The notes below the pieces were generated by a model. The model ran no database searches, had not been told where the DNA came from, and saw only the letters and a program-made list of their open reading frames with translations. A program made the position numbers and the translations under genes. From Paragordius varius (taxonomy: Eukaryota; Nematomorpha), in NCBI GenBank assembly GCA_964247055.1, contig OZ176051.1:5394001-5458000 (forward strand): DNA of 64,000 nt, written 5' to 3'. Numbering within the stretch: position 1 is the stretch's first letter; every line of letters begins with the position of its first letter. Positions 49,001 through 60,189 of this stretch are shown here, piece by piece.

Positions 49001-52000
49001 ATCTTCACGGATTAAATTTATATCTTTGGTGATGTTTGTTGAAACATTTCCTCCACTCAAACGCATTTGATAATTTTTGCCGTTGAATAAATTGCTATAC
49101 AATCAATATTTAAAAAAGGAAATCAACATTAACATTTTAGAAAAGGCTTAAAAAATTTCATACCCTTTTGAAATAGGTGAAACAATCGAATTGGGTGTAA
49201 GGGCAGACGGCGGTTTTAATCTTGAATCAGATTCTTCTATGATTGGAAAAATATTTAAATCTTAAAAAAATTATATTAATTCGATTTTAAATAAATTTGA
49301 TAGGTGTATACCTTTGAATAGTATGAAGGATTCTTTATGGTCAGGAAAAGGCACTTTTTCCTAGATGTAAATATTAATATATGGATGAAAAATCAAAAAT
49401 GATTGTAAAAAATATTAAAAGAATTGATTAACAACAATTGTGCAAGCATATGAGTGAATCCTAAATCTGAATAGACATAATAAATGGGAAAACAATGAAC
49501 TAAATAAAGGTTTTAAATACTCTTAAGTATGCCTGTATTTCTATGAAAAAAAATTTTCTTGAAAAACGATGTAAACTTCTAATAATTCATTGTTGGCTCT
49601 TCTTTCAACAAATATATTTACATAGTTTAAATTAGTATACTTTTGGAGATAATGGTAAACTTTCGTAAAATGATTCAATTTTTGCTATGGGCGCATTGCC
49701 ATCTACCGAATTGGGTGATTTCAACACTTTTGCATTATCATTTTGATTTATTCGATATTTGACACTAAAAAATTATATGTAAAATAAATAGAAAGTAAAA
49801 TAACCAAAATGTTTTTAAAGTTGATATTATAGTTTAAATTTTTATAATTACTTAGCAGTTTCCAGATTTGTAATTATATTATTTTTATCTCGGAACTTTT
49901 TAAGCGTATTTTCATCCACTGTATTATTATTGCTATCCTTTTCAGTGTTTAATGTAATTTGATTAGTAAAATTATTACTGTTTCCATCATTTTTATTGAC
50001 ATCAATACCATTCTTTTCTGAAACACATACCGAGTTTAGGTATAATAAATCGCATACGTTTAACGATGCATCAGTCGAATAACCAGAATCAGTCCGTCCA
50101 CCTCCGGACAAACTTGAAGGGTGAAAAATGTTAAAATTTTCCTTTACTAAACTTTTGTTGAGTTGTAAAGATGCAGTGATAGCATGTTCATTTTTTAATG
50201 AGTTTTTGAGTGAAGCTATATGATTCATATTATGACTAGATGTAGTAGGGGGCAATACGGTCAATTGAATAACTTCATTTAGTTTCTCCGTATGTTCGGA
50301 TATTTGTGAAATCGTTGCCACATTATACACTTTGCCATAGATAGTGTCCTCATTCTTAACATTCATAGTGTAAGACTGTTCATCCATATCATGATTTACT
50401 GTTTTGGCAGTCATAAAAGTATTGGTTGTAGTATAAAGATTACATTTTATAACACTTTCAGAAGTTAATTCCCCATTTCCATTTACACATTGGGAATTTA
50501 TAATCGAAGTTTCTAAAGTATTATCAGAGTTAGTTTGTATAGCGTTAGATGTTATAGGAGATAATCGATTATTGGTGCTAAAAAAGTTAAAGGATAGGGG
50601 CGAGGAGGTGTCTGAAAAACCATCTTTTGCTGTTCCCAATTTTGAAGACGTTACCAGGCCAGGCATTGAAGGCAATTTTGATTTACGCCTTTTGGATTCG
50701 GTTTCTAATAACCGATGGAGTTGAACCACGTTATTGGTACATAGCTAAAAAGTGCAGGTGGCAAAAAGAAAAGATATATTAATTATAGGGTATTTTAAAT
50801 TTTTTCAATACATTAAAAGAATTTATGGGTTAACAACATCTTTGAATGGGTATAGTAATAAAGATTGAGAACATCAAAGCAGGTATATATTTTTTTCATT
50901 AATTAAATTTAGAAAAAAATACATTTAAAACTTAAGTACTATAATCTTATTATAGACCATTTAACCAATAATATGGCTCTTTACTGTATTAATAATTTGG
51001 TATAACAAATTTATTATAGTTTAAATAAAAAAAATAGTTATACATTGCCCAAAAAATACTTTAATAGCCGGACATTCAAGAGGATTTTGTTCGATGTTCA
51101 AAAAAATTAAGGAATTGCACATAAATCGCAGATCAGTGGGGAGATGTGTTATTTTATTGTAGGATAGATCCAAACTTACAAGGGATAAATTTCCCATTTC
51201 TATTTCAAAAATTTAAATTATTTAATTAAAAACTTATTCATAAAAAAGGATCATAAATTTCCATTAATAACTTTACCTATATTAAAAGTGTAATTATGAA
51301 AACCAAAAATTTTTACCTGAAGGTATCTGCACCAAAGAATTTTGAGATAAATTGAGATTTCTTAATCGTTTCATGCTGCCAATAGATGAGGGTATATAAC
51401 TTAATTCATTATAACTTGCATCCTAAACCAAATAAAAAACTCCAATACTAATAGCAAATATAAAAATCTATAAAATGTTTGACGTGCTTTTATTTATGTT
51501 GTAATCTTTTAAACCATCAATTTAATATTTGAATCTTTGTATATTTTTAAAAATGTTTATTATTTTTTTTTCATTATAGAAAATTAAAAAAAGTTTAATA
51601 TAAATTAAAAAATACCATACCAATTCGATGAGCTCTCTGAGGTTATTTATTTCATCGGGCAAAGATACTAAGCGATTTTGTCCAAGTAAAAGAACCTTGA
51701 GATTCGGGATGTTACAAAGTGGTTGAGGTATGTGATTTAAATTATTGCAGCTATGGTTAAAAAATAAAAAATCTATATATATTTTCGATTGAAAAATTTA
51801 ATTCTTTAAAAAATTTTATATGTGAAGAAATAAGCATATAAGTCAAGAATATCATTCACACCTCATTTTTACTCTAAATTTTTATTTTAAAATGTTTTGC
51901 AACTTCCAAGAAGTCATATCCAATCGAAAAAAAAGAACATGCCAGAGTCTAATTGCAAACATTTTAAAGTTTTGTTTTTTTATCAGCCAATATTTTCATT

Positions 52001-53796
52001 TGCCGCGGTTTATATAGCGATTCAAAAATGCTAAAAAAATTGGTGTTTTTAAAGTTTGATACATTGATATTTTCCAAATTACAATAGTAAATTATACCTT
52101 AAATCCAAATAGATTAAGGCTTTGAGATTAACTATAGCCGCAGGTACTTGGCATATTCTATTACCGTGAAAAAGGGCCCGTTCCAAGCTAACATACTTGC
52201 ACACGTCTTTGGGTATTTCACATAATCGATTGTGGGATACATCTATTAATTATAATTACATTTAAATCTTAAATATTAATTATGATAAAATAAAAAATTC
52301 CGATATTTGAAATGAAATTAGAAATACAACTTCCATATATATATATATATATATCTAATGTAATAAATAATTATAAAATCATTGCTGTTAAATAACACAC
52401 GTTAGTTTGTAAACAAATATCATAACAAACGGAAATCATAACAGGTGGAAATGGATCATATAAATATTAGGAAAATCAAAATATGTGCCATAATCAATAT
52501 ATGAATATGAGATTGTGCATATATGGTGGTCATTTTGAATATTTATTGTGTTAATATTGAATTTGTCACTCTTTTTTATACTATTCCTCCCTTTTCCTCT
52601 TTTTTTCTTTGCGTAAAATAGAATTTATATATATATATATATATATATATGGAAAAGGTCATTGTGATTATAAGATATATATAAATAATAATAATAGGAA
52701 TGTAATCCTCAATTTTTTATTGTTTTCATATATCATAATATAATGTAATACCTAAATTAATCAAGCGTGAAAAATTATGTATTGTCCGATTCTGAAGTCA
52801 CATAAAAATTATAAGCAATTTGTTGTGACTTTTATAAGAAAATAAAATATGTGTAATTTTATAGAAATTTAAATATATATATATTATATCCATAAAAATT
52901 TAATCGTTATAAAATGAATAATTGCATGTGTCTATGTCATAAAATTATAATTAGGTAATTCTACCGTTCGTACCTTTTGGTTCAAATTTTTTTCAAAAAA
53001 CTTTAAATATTATCATATCGAAATGAAATTAATTTATATAATTCATATAACTAAAATGACCATTTTACAATTTGACAAAAAAATATTTGAAAATAATAAA
53101 ATATTAACTTTTTCATATAAGAATTTTAGTTGGTGAAACTGAAAAATCGAAAAACAATTTATTAATCAAAACATTTAATAACTAAGCAAGAATAAGTTCA
53201 CGCTGCAAAATAATTTAAATTGATTCTTTTTATCTTGAAATTAATTTTCAAAAACTCCGTAAAAAAGATTTTGTTATATGTATGTTTCTTATATGTAGTT
53301 TGGTGCAAAACAGTTATAAAATGGAAAAGAATTTTTTAATGCGCTTTTTTAAAAACAGAACCATATTTTTTTGTTATACTATAGTATATTTATGGAAGAG
53401 TAGAAAGTATTCTTAATGCCAAAAATATAACTTATTAAAAGTTCATTCTCTTCGATTGAATAACTGAATAATGCATCAACAAAGAGTTAAAAAAAATCTG
53501 ATAAAATTAAAAATGTAAAAAACTATAAGAAGCTTTTATTAAATTATGTAAATACACAGTAATATAAAAGCTTTCATAAGAAAAAAGTATAAAAGATATA
53601 AATTAAATGCCATACCTATACTTATTGTATCCGATAAGTCATATTGAGATTCATTAATCTTAGGATAGAATAGTAAATGACGGTGGGACAAATTTAGTTT
53701 TAATTGATAAACTGCATCATCTATAATCTTTTCAAGTTTTGTATTTCTACATTGTACACGGCCAGGTTTTTTAATTTTAAAGTTATCAATGTGCAT
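46019..53796 (-). CDS. LRCH: LRCH protein (leucine-rich repeats plus calponin homology domain), long isoform 1079 aa
   Basis: LRCH proteins are cytoskeleton/DOCK-associated scaffolds with N-terminal LRRs and a C-terminal CH domain. Exons from high to low: 53616-53796, 52098-52242, 51621-51750, 51317-51422, 51060-51199, 49852-50744, 49641-49764, 49312-49360, 49164-49236, 48974-49094, 48441-48584, 47824-47901 and 46019-47074. All phases agree. The start reads RNTKLEKIIDDAV then YDLSDTISIDVSHNRL, as in LRCH. About seven LRRs follow (NLNLSQNSLVQIPSEMGNLS, SLDLSYNKITHLP). A 300-residue Ser/Asn/Thr-rich linker comes next. The CH domain holds IENRLKITLPNDRD, SDGVYLCQY, VIRPHSILTIHVPS and PKLPMAKCRRNVDNF. 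The last exon adds the final CH segment and a 320-residue Ser/Asn-rich tail ending KGPPPIKK. An alternative last exon exists at 47285-47557. The large first intron holds two (TA)n tracts. Confidence 0.94.
47285..47557 (-). CDS. LRCH: Alternative terminal exon of LRCH with a transmembrane anchor (isoform 818 aa)
   Basis: This 90-codon exon begins after CAG at 47558-47559, in the same phase 0 as exon 46019-47074. It lies between the CH-domain exon 47824-47901 and that last exon. Its first part (DNNLEALLCDN, then IPIIYDILKNLEL) occupies the same place as CTNNIQELIIEG, then INSRILSILTQL of the other exon, the final part of the CH domain. It ends with a hydrophobic segment (ILCVLLLILTCFYLGYY) and a short tail KPHIVY followed by TAA. 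No in-phase donor that would let it precede 46019-47074 was found, so the two are best read as mutually exclusive last exons. Human LRCH4 also carries a C-terminal membrane segment after its CH domain. Expression is not shown. Confidence 0.75.
   Translation of the reverse strand, partial: SFDNNLEALLCDNGSQTVWNTTIPIIYDILKNLELYFLCNDPPKQTKHFAQTFNPLACSDFRDHFITILCVLLLILTCFYLGYYKPHIVY
52331..52651. repeat. Two (TA)n microsatellites in LRCH intron 1
   Basis: Alternating TA/AT tracts lie at about 52331-52352 and 52627-52651, inside the 1.37-kb first intron (52243-53615). The rest of that intron has no coding signal. Confidence 0.9.
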
Positions 53797-54959
53797 CACC
53801 GCCCATTTGAAACAACCATCATATGTGGATTACATGCATGAATAACAATATGTTTAAATTTGTAAAATGAATTATAGATTTTAAGACAAAAATACAAAAC
53901 GTAAATACCATATAATAGTTTTAATTTTATAAACAAAAAAATTATTATATGTATTTTAGTATATTTAAAAATGCAATAGTATGTTTTCTCACGGTGCAAA
54001 AAGCATAAAAATATTGTAATTAAATCATATTTATAAAATGTAATATTTAAAATTGTTTATTTTTACGGATTTCAGACATTAAAATTTTAGTGTATCGCCT
54101 ACTAAAAAAGGCCAGGACAAACTTCATTTTGGTTGTTACTGTGCCAACCAAAAAATAAGTTTAATATATTTTCTGGTAGAAATATGTAATAGGGAGCTCT
54201 TGGCTTTGGCCATTACGGGTCATTAGCCAAGTTTATAACAAATTATAGAATAAATTCTCATTTTAGATTTACCGCACAATACACACTGAATAAAATCAGT
54301 CGTAATAGAAATACCTATATAATAAATTAAGAAAAAAAAATCAGAATTCCTATCATGTTTTTGGCATTAAATTACTAGTTTTGAAGAGACATTACCACTT
54401 TTTTGGTAACTGATCTGTGCATACTATAATCTGAGGTATAAAAAATATGATGATAAAATACTACAAGAAATGTCTGATGAGTATAGATATATATTCTGAT
54501 AGGGAAATGAATTAGGCATGGTGCTTTTGGTTTTGAGCTCTTACGAGTGATCTAAAAAAGTTATTTACACTTTAGTGGTAAGGGCTCCATATCAGAAAAT
54601 GGCAAAATCGCAGTTTTGAAAATAATATTTTTGGTGAGAATAGAAGCTTTATTGTGAGATATATCCTAAATATAGCATAAACTACATATAACAAGCAAAA
54701 CAATATATTCGAAAAAATTTGTCTTAAATATATTTTGTATTTTAGGGAAACGAACCTTTAACATTAAACTCTGTTTTGATATCACAAAACTAATACCCAA
54801 TATATATTCATGCTTTTAACAAATTTATTTAACCAAATAATAGGTGAAATGAAAATACTCACAGCCTTTAATAATAAAGGAGATATTTGATACAGGCTTT
54901 TAAAACTTCTTTAAGATGGGTTAAAATTTCTTGAATGTATCACTCAGCTCATCTCAATC
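53797..54959. other. Upstream flank of LRCH, no gene seen
   Basis: AT-rich sequence that should contain the LRCH promoter and 5'UTR. Short frames are not supported by any motif. Confidence 0.5.
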
Positions 54960-55834
54960 ATGCAATTTTTTGTTTTAGCGGATAAAAGCACAATCGATCC
55001 CATATTCCTCATCAGACAATTGCAAAATAAATACCAAGCAAAAAATATATATACCACCTCTTTGTCGACTTGGAAAAGGCTTACGATTTCCTAGAACACT
55101 AATAATAATAGCATAACTGCGCTACAACAACGTAGATGGGTATACATTTAAAAATGTTTTTCACCAACTCAATCAGCTGTGATCTTACACCTGCTGGAAA
55201 TTCAGATATTTTAATACTAATTTCGGGCTGCATCTTTTAAACTCTATTCATTTCTAGTCCATACTAGACTTCATTGCAAAAGACATTAGAAAAGGATATA
55301 AAATTCTCTACGCAGACGATCTCATATAACTACGGAAACCATTTCAAATGCGAAAACAAATTAATGTGGTTAAATCAATCACAAAAACACCGCCTTAAGA
55401 TCAACACAAATAAAACCCAAATCCTAATCACAGAAAAATAACACAAAACTATCAAGTTCTTATGCCGAGTGTCCGCCGAAAAAGGTAAAACTAAGCTCAT
55501 GCTGTACAAAATAAATTTGGAACCATATATGCTGCAAAATAAACGGAAATGCCATTTCTCATCGAATCGGGCAAGGATCGGCTAATTTAATCAATTATAA
55601 TATAATTTATCTAATGAAAGTATCGAATAGAATAAGATAAAAATTTACAAAATGGGAAAAGACCAGCCATGACATACGCTACACAAACCTGAGCCCTGAC
55701 AGCAACAGTGTTTACTAGAGCTGAAAATCACATGCTAAAAATCTACAACAATAACCTTGATAATACCATAATCTATCAGGTATTAAAATTTATATCCGCG
55801 CAATTTTGGCTTTTTTCCCCTTTAAGAGAACTTG
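54960..55834 (+). mobile_element. Old LINE reverse-transcriptase fragment, host of a younger LINE
   Basis: Broken plus-strand frames show KSTIDPIFLIRQLQ, then FVDLEKAYD, then LYADDLI with an intact YADD active site, then a KINTNKTQILI-type stretch. The order is that of a non-LTR RT domain, but with several frame changes and stops. The fragment is interrupted at its right end by the younger LINE, whose target duplication lies at 55822-55834. The family differs from the younger element. Confidence 0.75.
55822..55834. repeat. Left target-site duplication of the LINE (13 bp)
   Basis: TTAAGAGAACTTG, identical to 59043-59055 immediately after the (TTA)n tail of the element. Confidence 0.9.
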
Positions 55835-56520
55835 ATTCACTCAAAAAAATGCGCGATATTACCTTTATAATATTTTTCTTATAATTTTCTATTTATCTTT
55901 TTATTTGAAGTATAATATTCCGAATCATAATCTTATTCCTCAGTTGTAAAGATGCGCATTTTATTTCATTTTTATTTATTGATATATATTTATTTATCTA
56001 TTTTTTTTTGGTTCAATTTTTTTTGTTTTTTTTTGGTTTTCATTTAGATATCAGCTACTATATATTTTAAGCTTTATTTTTATCTATTACTAATCGACTT
56101 ATTTATTGTATTTTTGTTTATGTATGTTTTTTTGTAAGGCGTACAGGCCAGACCCGGCCAGTCGCTGCACGGAGGTAGGGGCCAACGGGATAATGAGTGT
56201 TGTAGAGTGTGTTTTGCCAGTATCAATGTTGGTTCGTTAAAAATAAGTTATTGATTTAGTTGAAACTATGAGGGTAAAAAAGGTAAATTTTTTGTGCATT
56301 CAGGAGACCAGATACCGTGGAAATGGTACTAAGACGTTAGAGGGTAATTATTAAATGTTTTATTCAGGTTCTACGGATGGTTACAGTGGGGTCGCTATAA
56401 TAGTGTGTCCAAAATTGCCAATTAAGTAATTGAGGTTAGACGTGCTGACAGTAGAATTATAAGTGTCGACTATTGTTAAATAAGAGGGTTTTTACTATCT
56501 TTAGCGTTTATGCCCCTTAG

Positions 56521-56979
56521 ATGGGGTTAACTAAACCGGAAAAAGATAAATTTTATGATTTGTTAGACGCAGAAATAACTTCATTAACGAAAGACAGAGA
56601 AATCACATTTTGTGGCGATTTGAATGGGCACGTGGGACAAAATAGGAGAGGTTTTGAGCCTTGGCACGGCGGAAAAGGCTACGGGGTTATAAATGAAGAA
56701 GGGGCTAGTTTATTAGGATTTGCCCAATCTTATAACTTTGCTATAACAAATACCTTTTTTACTAAAAGGGATAGCCATTTAATTACCTACGAAAGTGGAA
56801 ATAAGAAGCCACAAATCGATTATATTCTGGTACCACGAAAGTCTTCAAAGTTTGTTGTGGACTGCAAAGTCATACCTAACCTGCAGATTAGCACACAACA
56901 TAATTTAATTATGTGTAAATATATGACAGATATACCAATAAATACTAAAAAGCTTAAACTTATAAAACTCCGAAGGTAA
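56521..56979 (+). pseudogene. LINE endonuclease segment
   Basis: This is the C-terminal two-thirds of an exonuclease-endonuclease-phosphatase fold that nicks target DNA for retrotransposition. Motifs: FCGDLNGHVGQ (metal/DNA contact loop with D and N), EEGASLLGFAQSYNFAITNT, ITYESGNKKPQIDYILV (the IDYI motif) and a final STQHNL with the catalytic His. The first part, with the catalytic Glu in IQETRYRG, is in another frame upstream (56280-56330), separated by stops. The frame ends near 56979; the polyprotein continues in another frame. Confidence 0.85.
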
Positions 56980-57074
56980 TTAAATGGGATTCCTTAAGAA
57001 ACAGTAAAAAAAGATTTGTAGAAACGGTAGGCATACTAGACAGGAACAGCGATCCAGAAAGTGTTTGGTCACAG

Positions 57075-58493
57075 GTGGCAAAAAAAATAAGAGAGGCGGG
57101 AGTTAAGGTGTGCGGAATGAAAGGCGGCAGAAATCAGATTTATAGAGAGGCATGGCTGAAATACGAAAAAATAATTCTGAAATCGCGAGAGAAAAGTAAA
57201 ACTTTTAAAATGTGGAGGTTTACCCGCCATGCAGAAGACAAGGAAAAATATAAAAGGATTAATAAGGAACTTAAAAGGCTTGTAAAATTAATCAAAAAAG
57301 AAAAGACGGCATCATTATATGAGGAGTTAAACAAGCAAGGTCTAAACAAAGTTTTTAAAATTGCTCGACAAAGATACAGAAGAAAGCTGGACTTGCCCCC
57401 TTACGCGACCGCTATTAAAGATAAAAACGGCAAATTACTCGTTGAGGAAGCGAAAATATTCAAAAGGTGGAAAGAATATTTCCAGGACCTTGAAATGGGC
57501 GTCAGTACAAATTTACCCGAAACACCAGATTATATATATGCGCATATTAAAAGTATAACAAAAGAAGAAGTCCAGGCCGGTTTAGAAGAGTTGTCTATAA
57601 ATAAGGCTGCAGGTCCAGACGATATTAACATAAACTGTTGGAAAATAATGTCAGAGAAAGGTATTGAATTTTTGACGGATATTTTTAATAATGTAGTTTC
57701 TACAGGTATGGTACCAACCGAATGGAAAGAGAGTGTCACTGTTCCCATTTTCAAGGGTAAAGGAGATATTAATGATTGTAATAATTACAGAGGGATAAGA
57801 TTGATGTCGCATACAATGAAGTTATTTGAGAAAGTATTAGAGAAACGAATGAGAAAAATGGTTGGGATACAGGGTAATCAATTTGGTTTTATTCCAGGAA
57901 AGTCCACCATTGATCCGATTCACGCAGTAAGAAGGCTAATCGAGAAGCATATAGAAATGAAAAAGGAGTTGCATGGTATTTTAATTGATATTGAAAAGGC
58001 GTTTGACAGAATACCAAGGAGCACAACATGGTGGAGCTTGCGACGGAAAAACGTCCCTGAAAGTTACATAAAGATTCTAAAAATCATGTACGATTCACAT
58101 CAAACCAAAATTAAAACACACCAGGGAGTATCAGATATTATTGAATTAAATCAATGGGTCTATCAGGGGTCAGCAATCAGGCCGTTACTATTTATAATAT
58201 GCATGGACGAAATTTCAAAAGAAGTAGGGCAACATGGTGGCTGGTATTTTCTTTATGCCGAAGACCTAATAGTGCTGTCCGAGGAGTTGCATGAATTGAA
58301 AGAATTGGTGGGTAAATGGATTGATGTGTTACGACGATGCGGATTAAAAGTTAACAAAAAGAAATCAGAACTTTTAAGTTTCGGTGGGAAAAAAAGGGAA
58401 ATGGAATTAGAAGAAGGGTGGGTATTAAAAGGTCAGGAGGAAATGCATATATTTAGGAGCTATTTTAGCAGCAGATGGCTCGTTAACGCATGA
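57075..58493 (+). pseudogene. LINE reverse-transcriptase segment with a mutated active site
   Basis: The frame is open from about 56966 through 58493; no real start is implied within the polyprotein. RT motifs in order: a connector rich in Lys/Arg, LSINKAAGPDDINI (motif 1-2), VTVPIFKGKGDINDCNNYRG, RLMSHTMKLFEKVLEKRM, NQFGFIPGKSTIDPI, GILIDIEKAFDRIPR (motif A), YQGSAIRPLLF (motif B) and LYAEDLIVL (motif C). Active RTs have Y/F-A-D-D in motif C; the Asp to Glu change at the first catalytic Asp and the altered Pro in motif B suggest loss of activity. The frame ends by a shift near 58450. Confidence 0.88.
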
Positions 58494-58657
58494 TATTAAT
58501 TTAAGAATTCGAAATAGTTGGGCAAATTATAAAAAGATCTCAAATGTTTTGTGCGATAAAAATATTGACTTAAAAGTAAAGGGTAAGATTTACAGTGCTC
58601 TTATACAGCCAACAATGATGTAGAAACTCACAGACATGGGCAATAAAGAAATCAGAA

Positions 58658-58999
58658 GTGAGGCACTTTGAGGTTACTGAAATGAAAATGCTTAGATTGA
58701 TGTGCGGTGTAACGAGAAATGACAAGGTGAAAAATGTCTACATAAGAGGAAGTACAGAAATCAAACCGGTAACGCAAAAGATGATGGTAAATCGTTTAAG
58801 ATGGTTCGGACATGTTGAAAGAAGAGATAATAATTACATTGATAAAAAGATTGAAGATTATATTGTGAAAGGCAAGAGGGGAAAAGGGCGCCCTAAAACG
58901 CGATGGATAGATACAGTTAAGAGGGACATGGCAAAACTAAACCTAAAACGCGAGGACGCCACAGACAGGGTTCTATGGCGAAATAGTTTACGGATATGA
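58658..58999 (+). pseudogene. LINE C-terminal domain segment
   Basis: It continues the same polyprotein after a frame change: EMKMLRLMCGVTRNDKVKN, NRLRWFGHVERRD, GKRGKGRPKTRWIDTVKRDM and a terminal DRVLWRNSLRI before TGA. This is the standard C-terminal wording of APE-type LINEs, equivalent to the older fragment at 625-1000. Confidence 0.85.
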
Positions 59000-59042
59000 C
59001 TGCTCGAAAGAGTGATATCATATAATGTAATTATTATTATTA

Positions 59043-59055
59043 TTAAGAGAACTTG
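59043..59055. repeat. Right target-site duplication of the LINE (13 bp)
   Basis: TTAAGAGAACTTG, identical to 55822-55834. Confidence 0.9.
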
Positions 59056-59269
59056 CTTATTTAGAATGGATCCAAAAATTTGGTATCAGAGCCCGTTTAT
59101 TTTTGCTTTTTGAACCCTTGGATAGAATCCATTCATTTCAGTCCTTCGATTCAAAAAATTTTTTATGATGAAATGGGTACATGGTTTTTTTCCTTTACAA
59201 CATCAATCAAATATGTAACTAATAAATTAGAAATATTTGAATGCTGATAGAGCTGTATACTCTTTAAAA

Positions 59270-60110
59270 TATATATGGCCTATGGTAGTGGTCGTTACTG
59301 TACTCAAACTGGTTTAAATATATGGCCCCATCTATAATTAAAACCTAGTTGCTATATAAAGAGTTACCATATCGAGACTCTAAAACTAATATATAGTGGG
59401 ATATATTCCGTCAACGCATTTCTTCAAGATTAAAGGTGGCTGAGTTAAAATAGAATTTGATTTTGGATTTCCCAAAAGTTCTACATGCCGCATCTTCAAG
59501 TTTTATGTTAAGCAAGGGCATAGTTTTTAATATTTTGGATTTAGGGAATCGAAAATTTGTGATGTTTTATTTTGTCATTGGGCAACAGGTAAATAATTTC
59601 CTTTGGTTTCAAGATTGACATATTTATTATTTAAAATGTGTTTTAATGAATGATATCCCTATGTTTCGGCATATTTTAGGGTGTCTTTATTCCATTTTTG
59701 GCGGAAATTACGTCGCCTAAATACTTAAATTGGGTGACAGTTTCGTATTTATATTTATTGGGAATAGAATTGAAATATTTGTAGGTAGATGATTTTGTTG
59801 CACATGGTGCAAGTAAAATCTGTAATGTGCAGTGTTTTATATTAGGCGCATTTTTTATGAAGCCAAAATTTGCATTTAAGGCGCTGAATAGAATTTGATT
59901 TTACTGCTTGATTACAGATTCTGAATGGAAATTTTATTGGTTTTCCTATATCATCAGACATTATTTGAGTTAACTCTGAGGCTGTATTTCTCAAGACAGC
60001 TTTTCCATGCATATGGCTTGCAGTAGTCCGTCTTTGGATGTCCATGATAACCAGATCATCTGCAAAGAATAACTCCCACGGTAAGCCTCTGCAAATGTCT
60101 TAAAATTAGT
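59270..60110 (-). mobile_element. Degraded L2/CR1-like LINE fragment, minus strand
   Basis: Read from 60084 downwards: LPWELFFADDLVIMD (RT motif C with F-A-D-D intact), then a polar connector, then PFRICNQAVKSNSIQ and KCKFWLHKKC, the C-x2-x..H-x2-C zinc-knuckle-like segment placed after the RT in some invertebrate LINEs, then YETVTQFKYLGDVISAKNG (the FKYLG motif). Stops and frame changes follow toward 59270. It is a different family from the plus-strand element just upstream. Confidence 0.72.
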
Positions 60111-60189
60111 CATTATTATTATTTTAAAAAGGGGAGGACTATCTTGGTGAAGCCCTGAGAAGATTATTGAATCAGATAAACCGTAGGAT

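Larger units (their letters stand above)
55835..59042 (+). mobile_element. Near-full-length non-LTR retrotransposon (APE endonuclease + RT, RTE-like), inactive
   Basis: The element is bounded by a perfect 13-bp target-site duplication and ends in a TTA/ATT-rich 3' tail (59027-59045), which together define an insertion of about 3.2 kb. It has a GC-richer 5' region (56138-56200), an AP-endonuclease region (from 56225; QETRYRGNGTKTLEG, then 56521-56979), an RT region (about 56970-58493) and a C-terminal basic region (58658-58999). The clade is guessed as RTE-like from the endonuclease and RT wording. At least three frame changes (near 56970, 58450 and 58625) and an in-frame stop break it, and the RT active site reads YAED. 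It is inserted at the end of an older LINE fragment. Confidence 0.9.
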
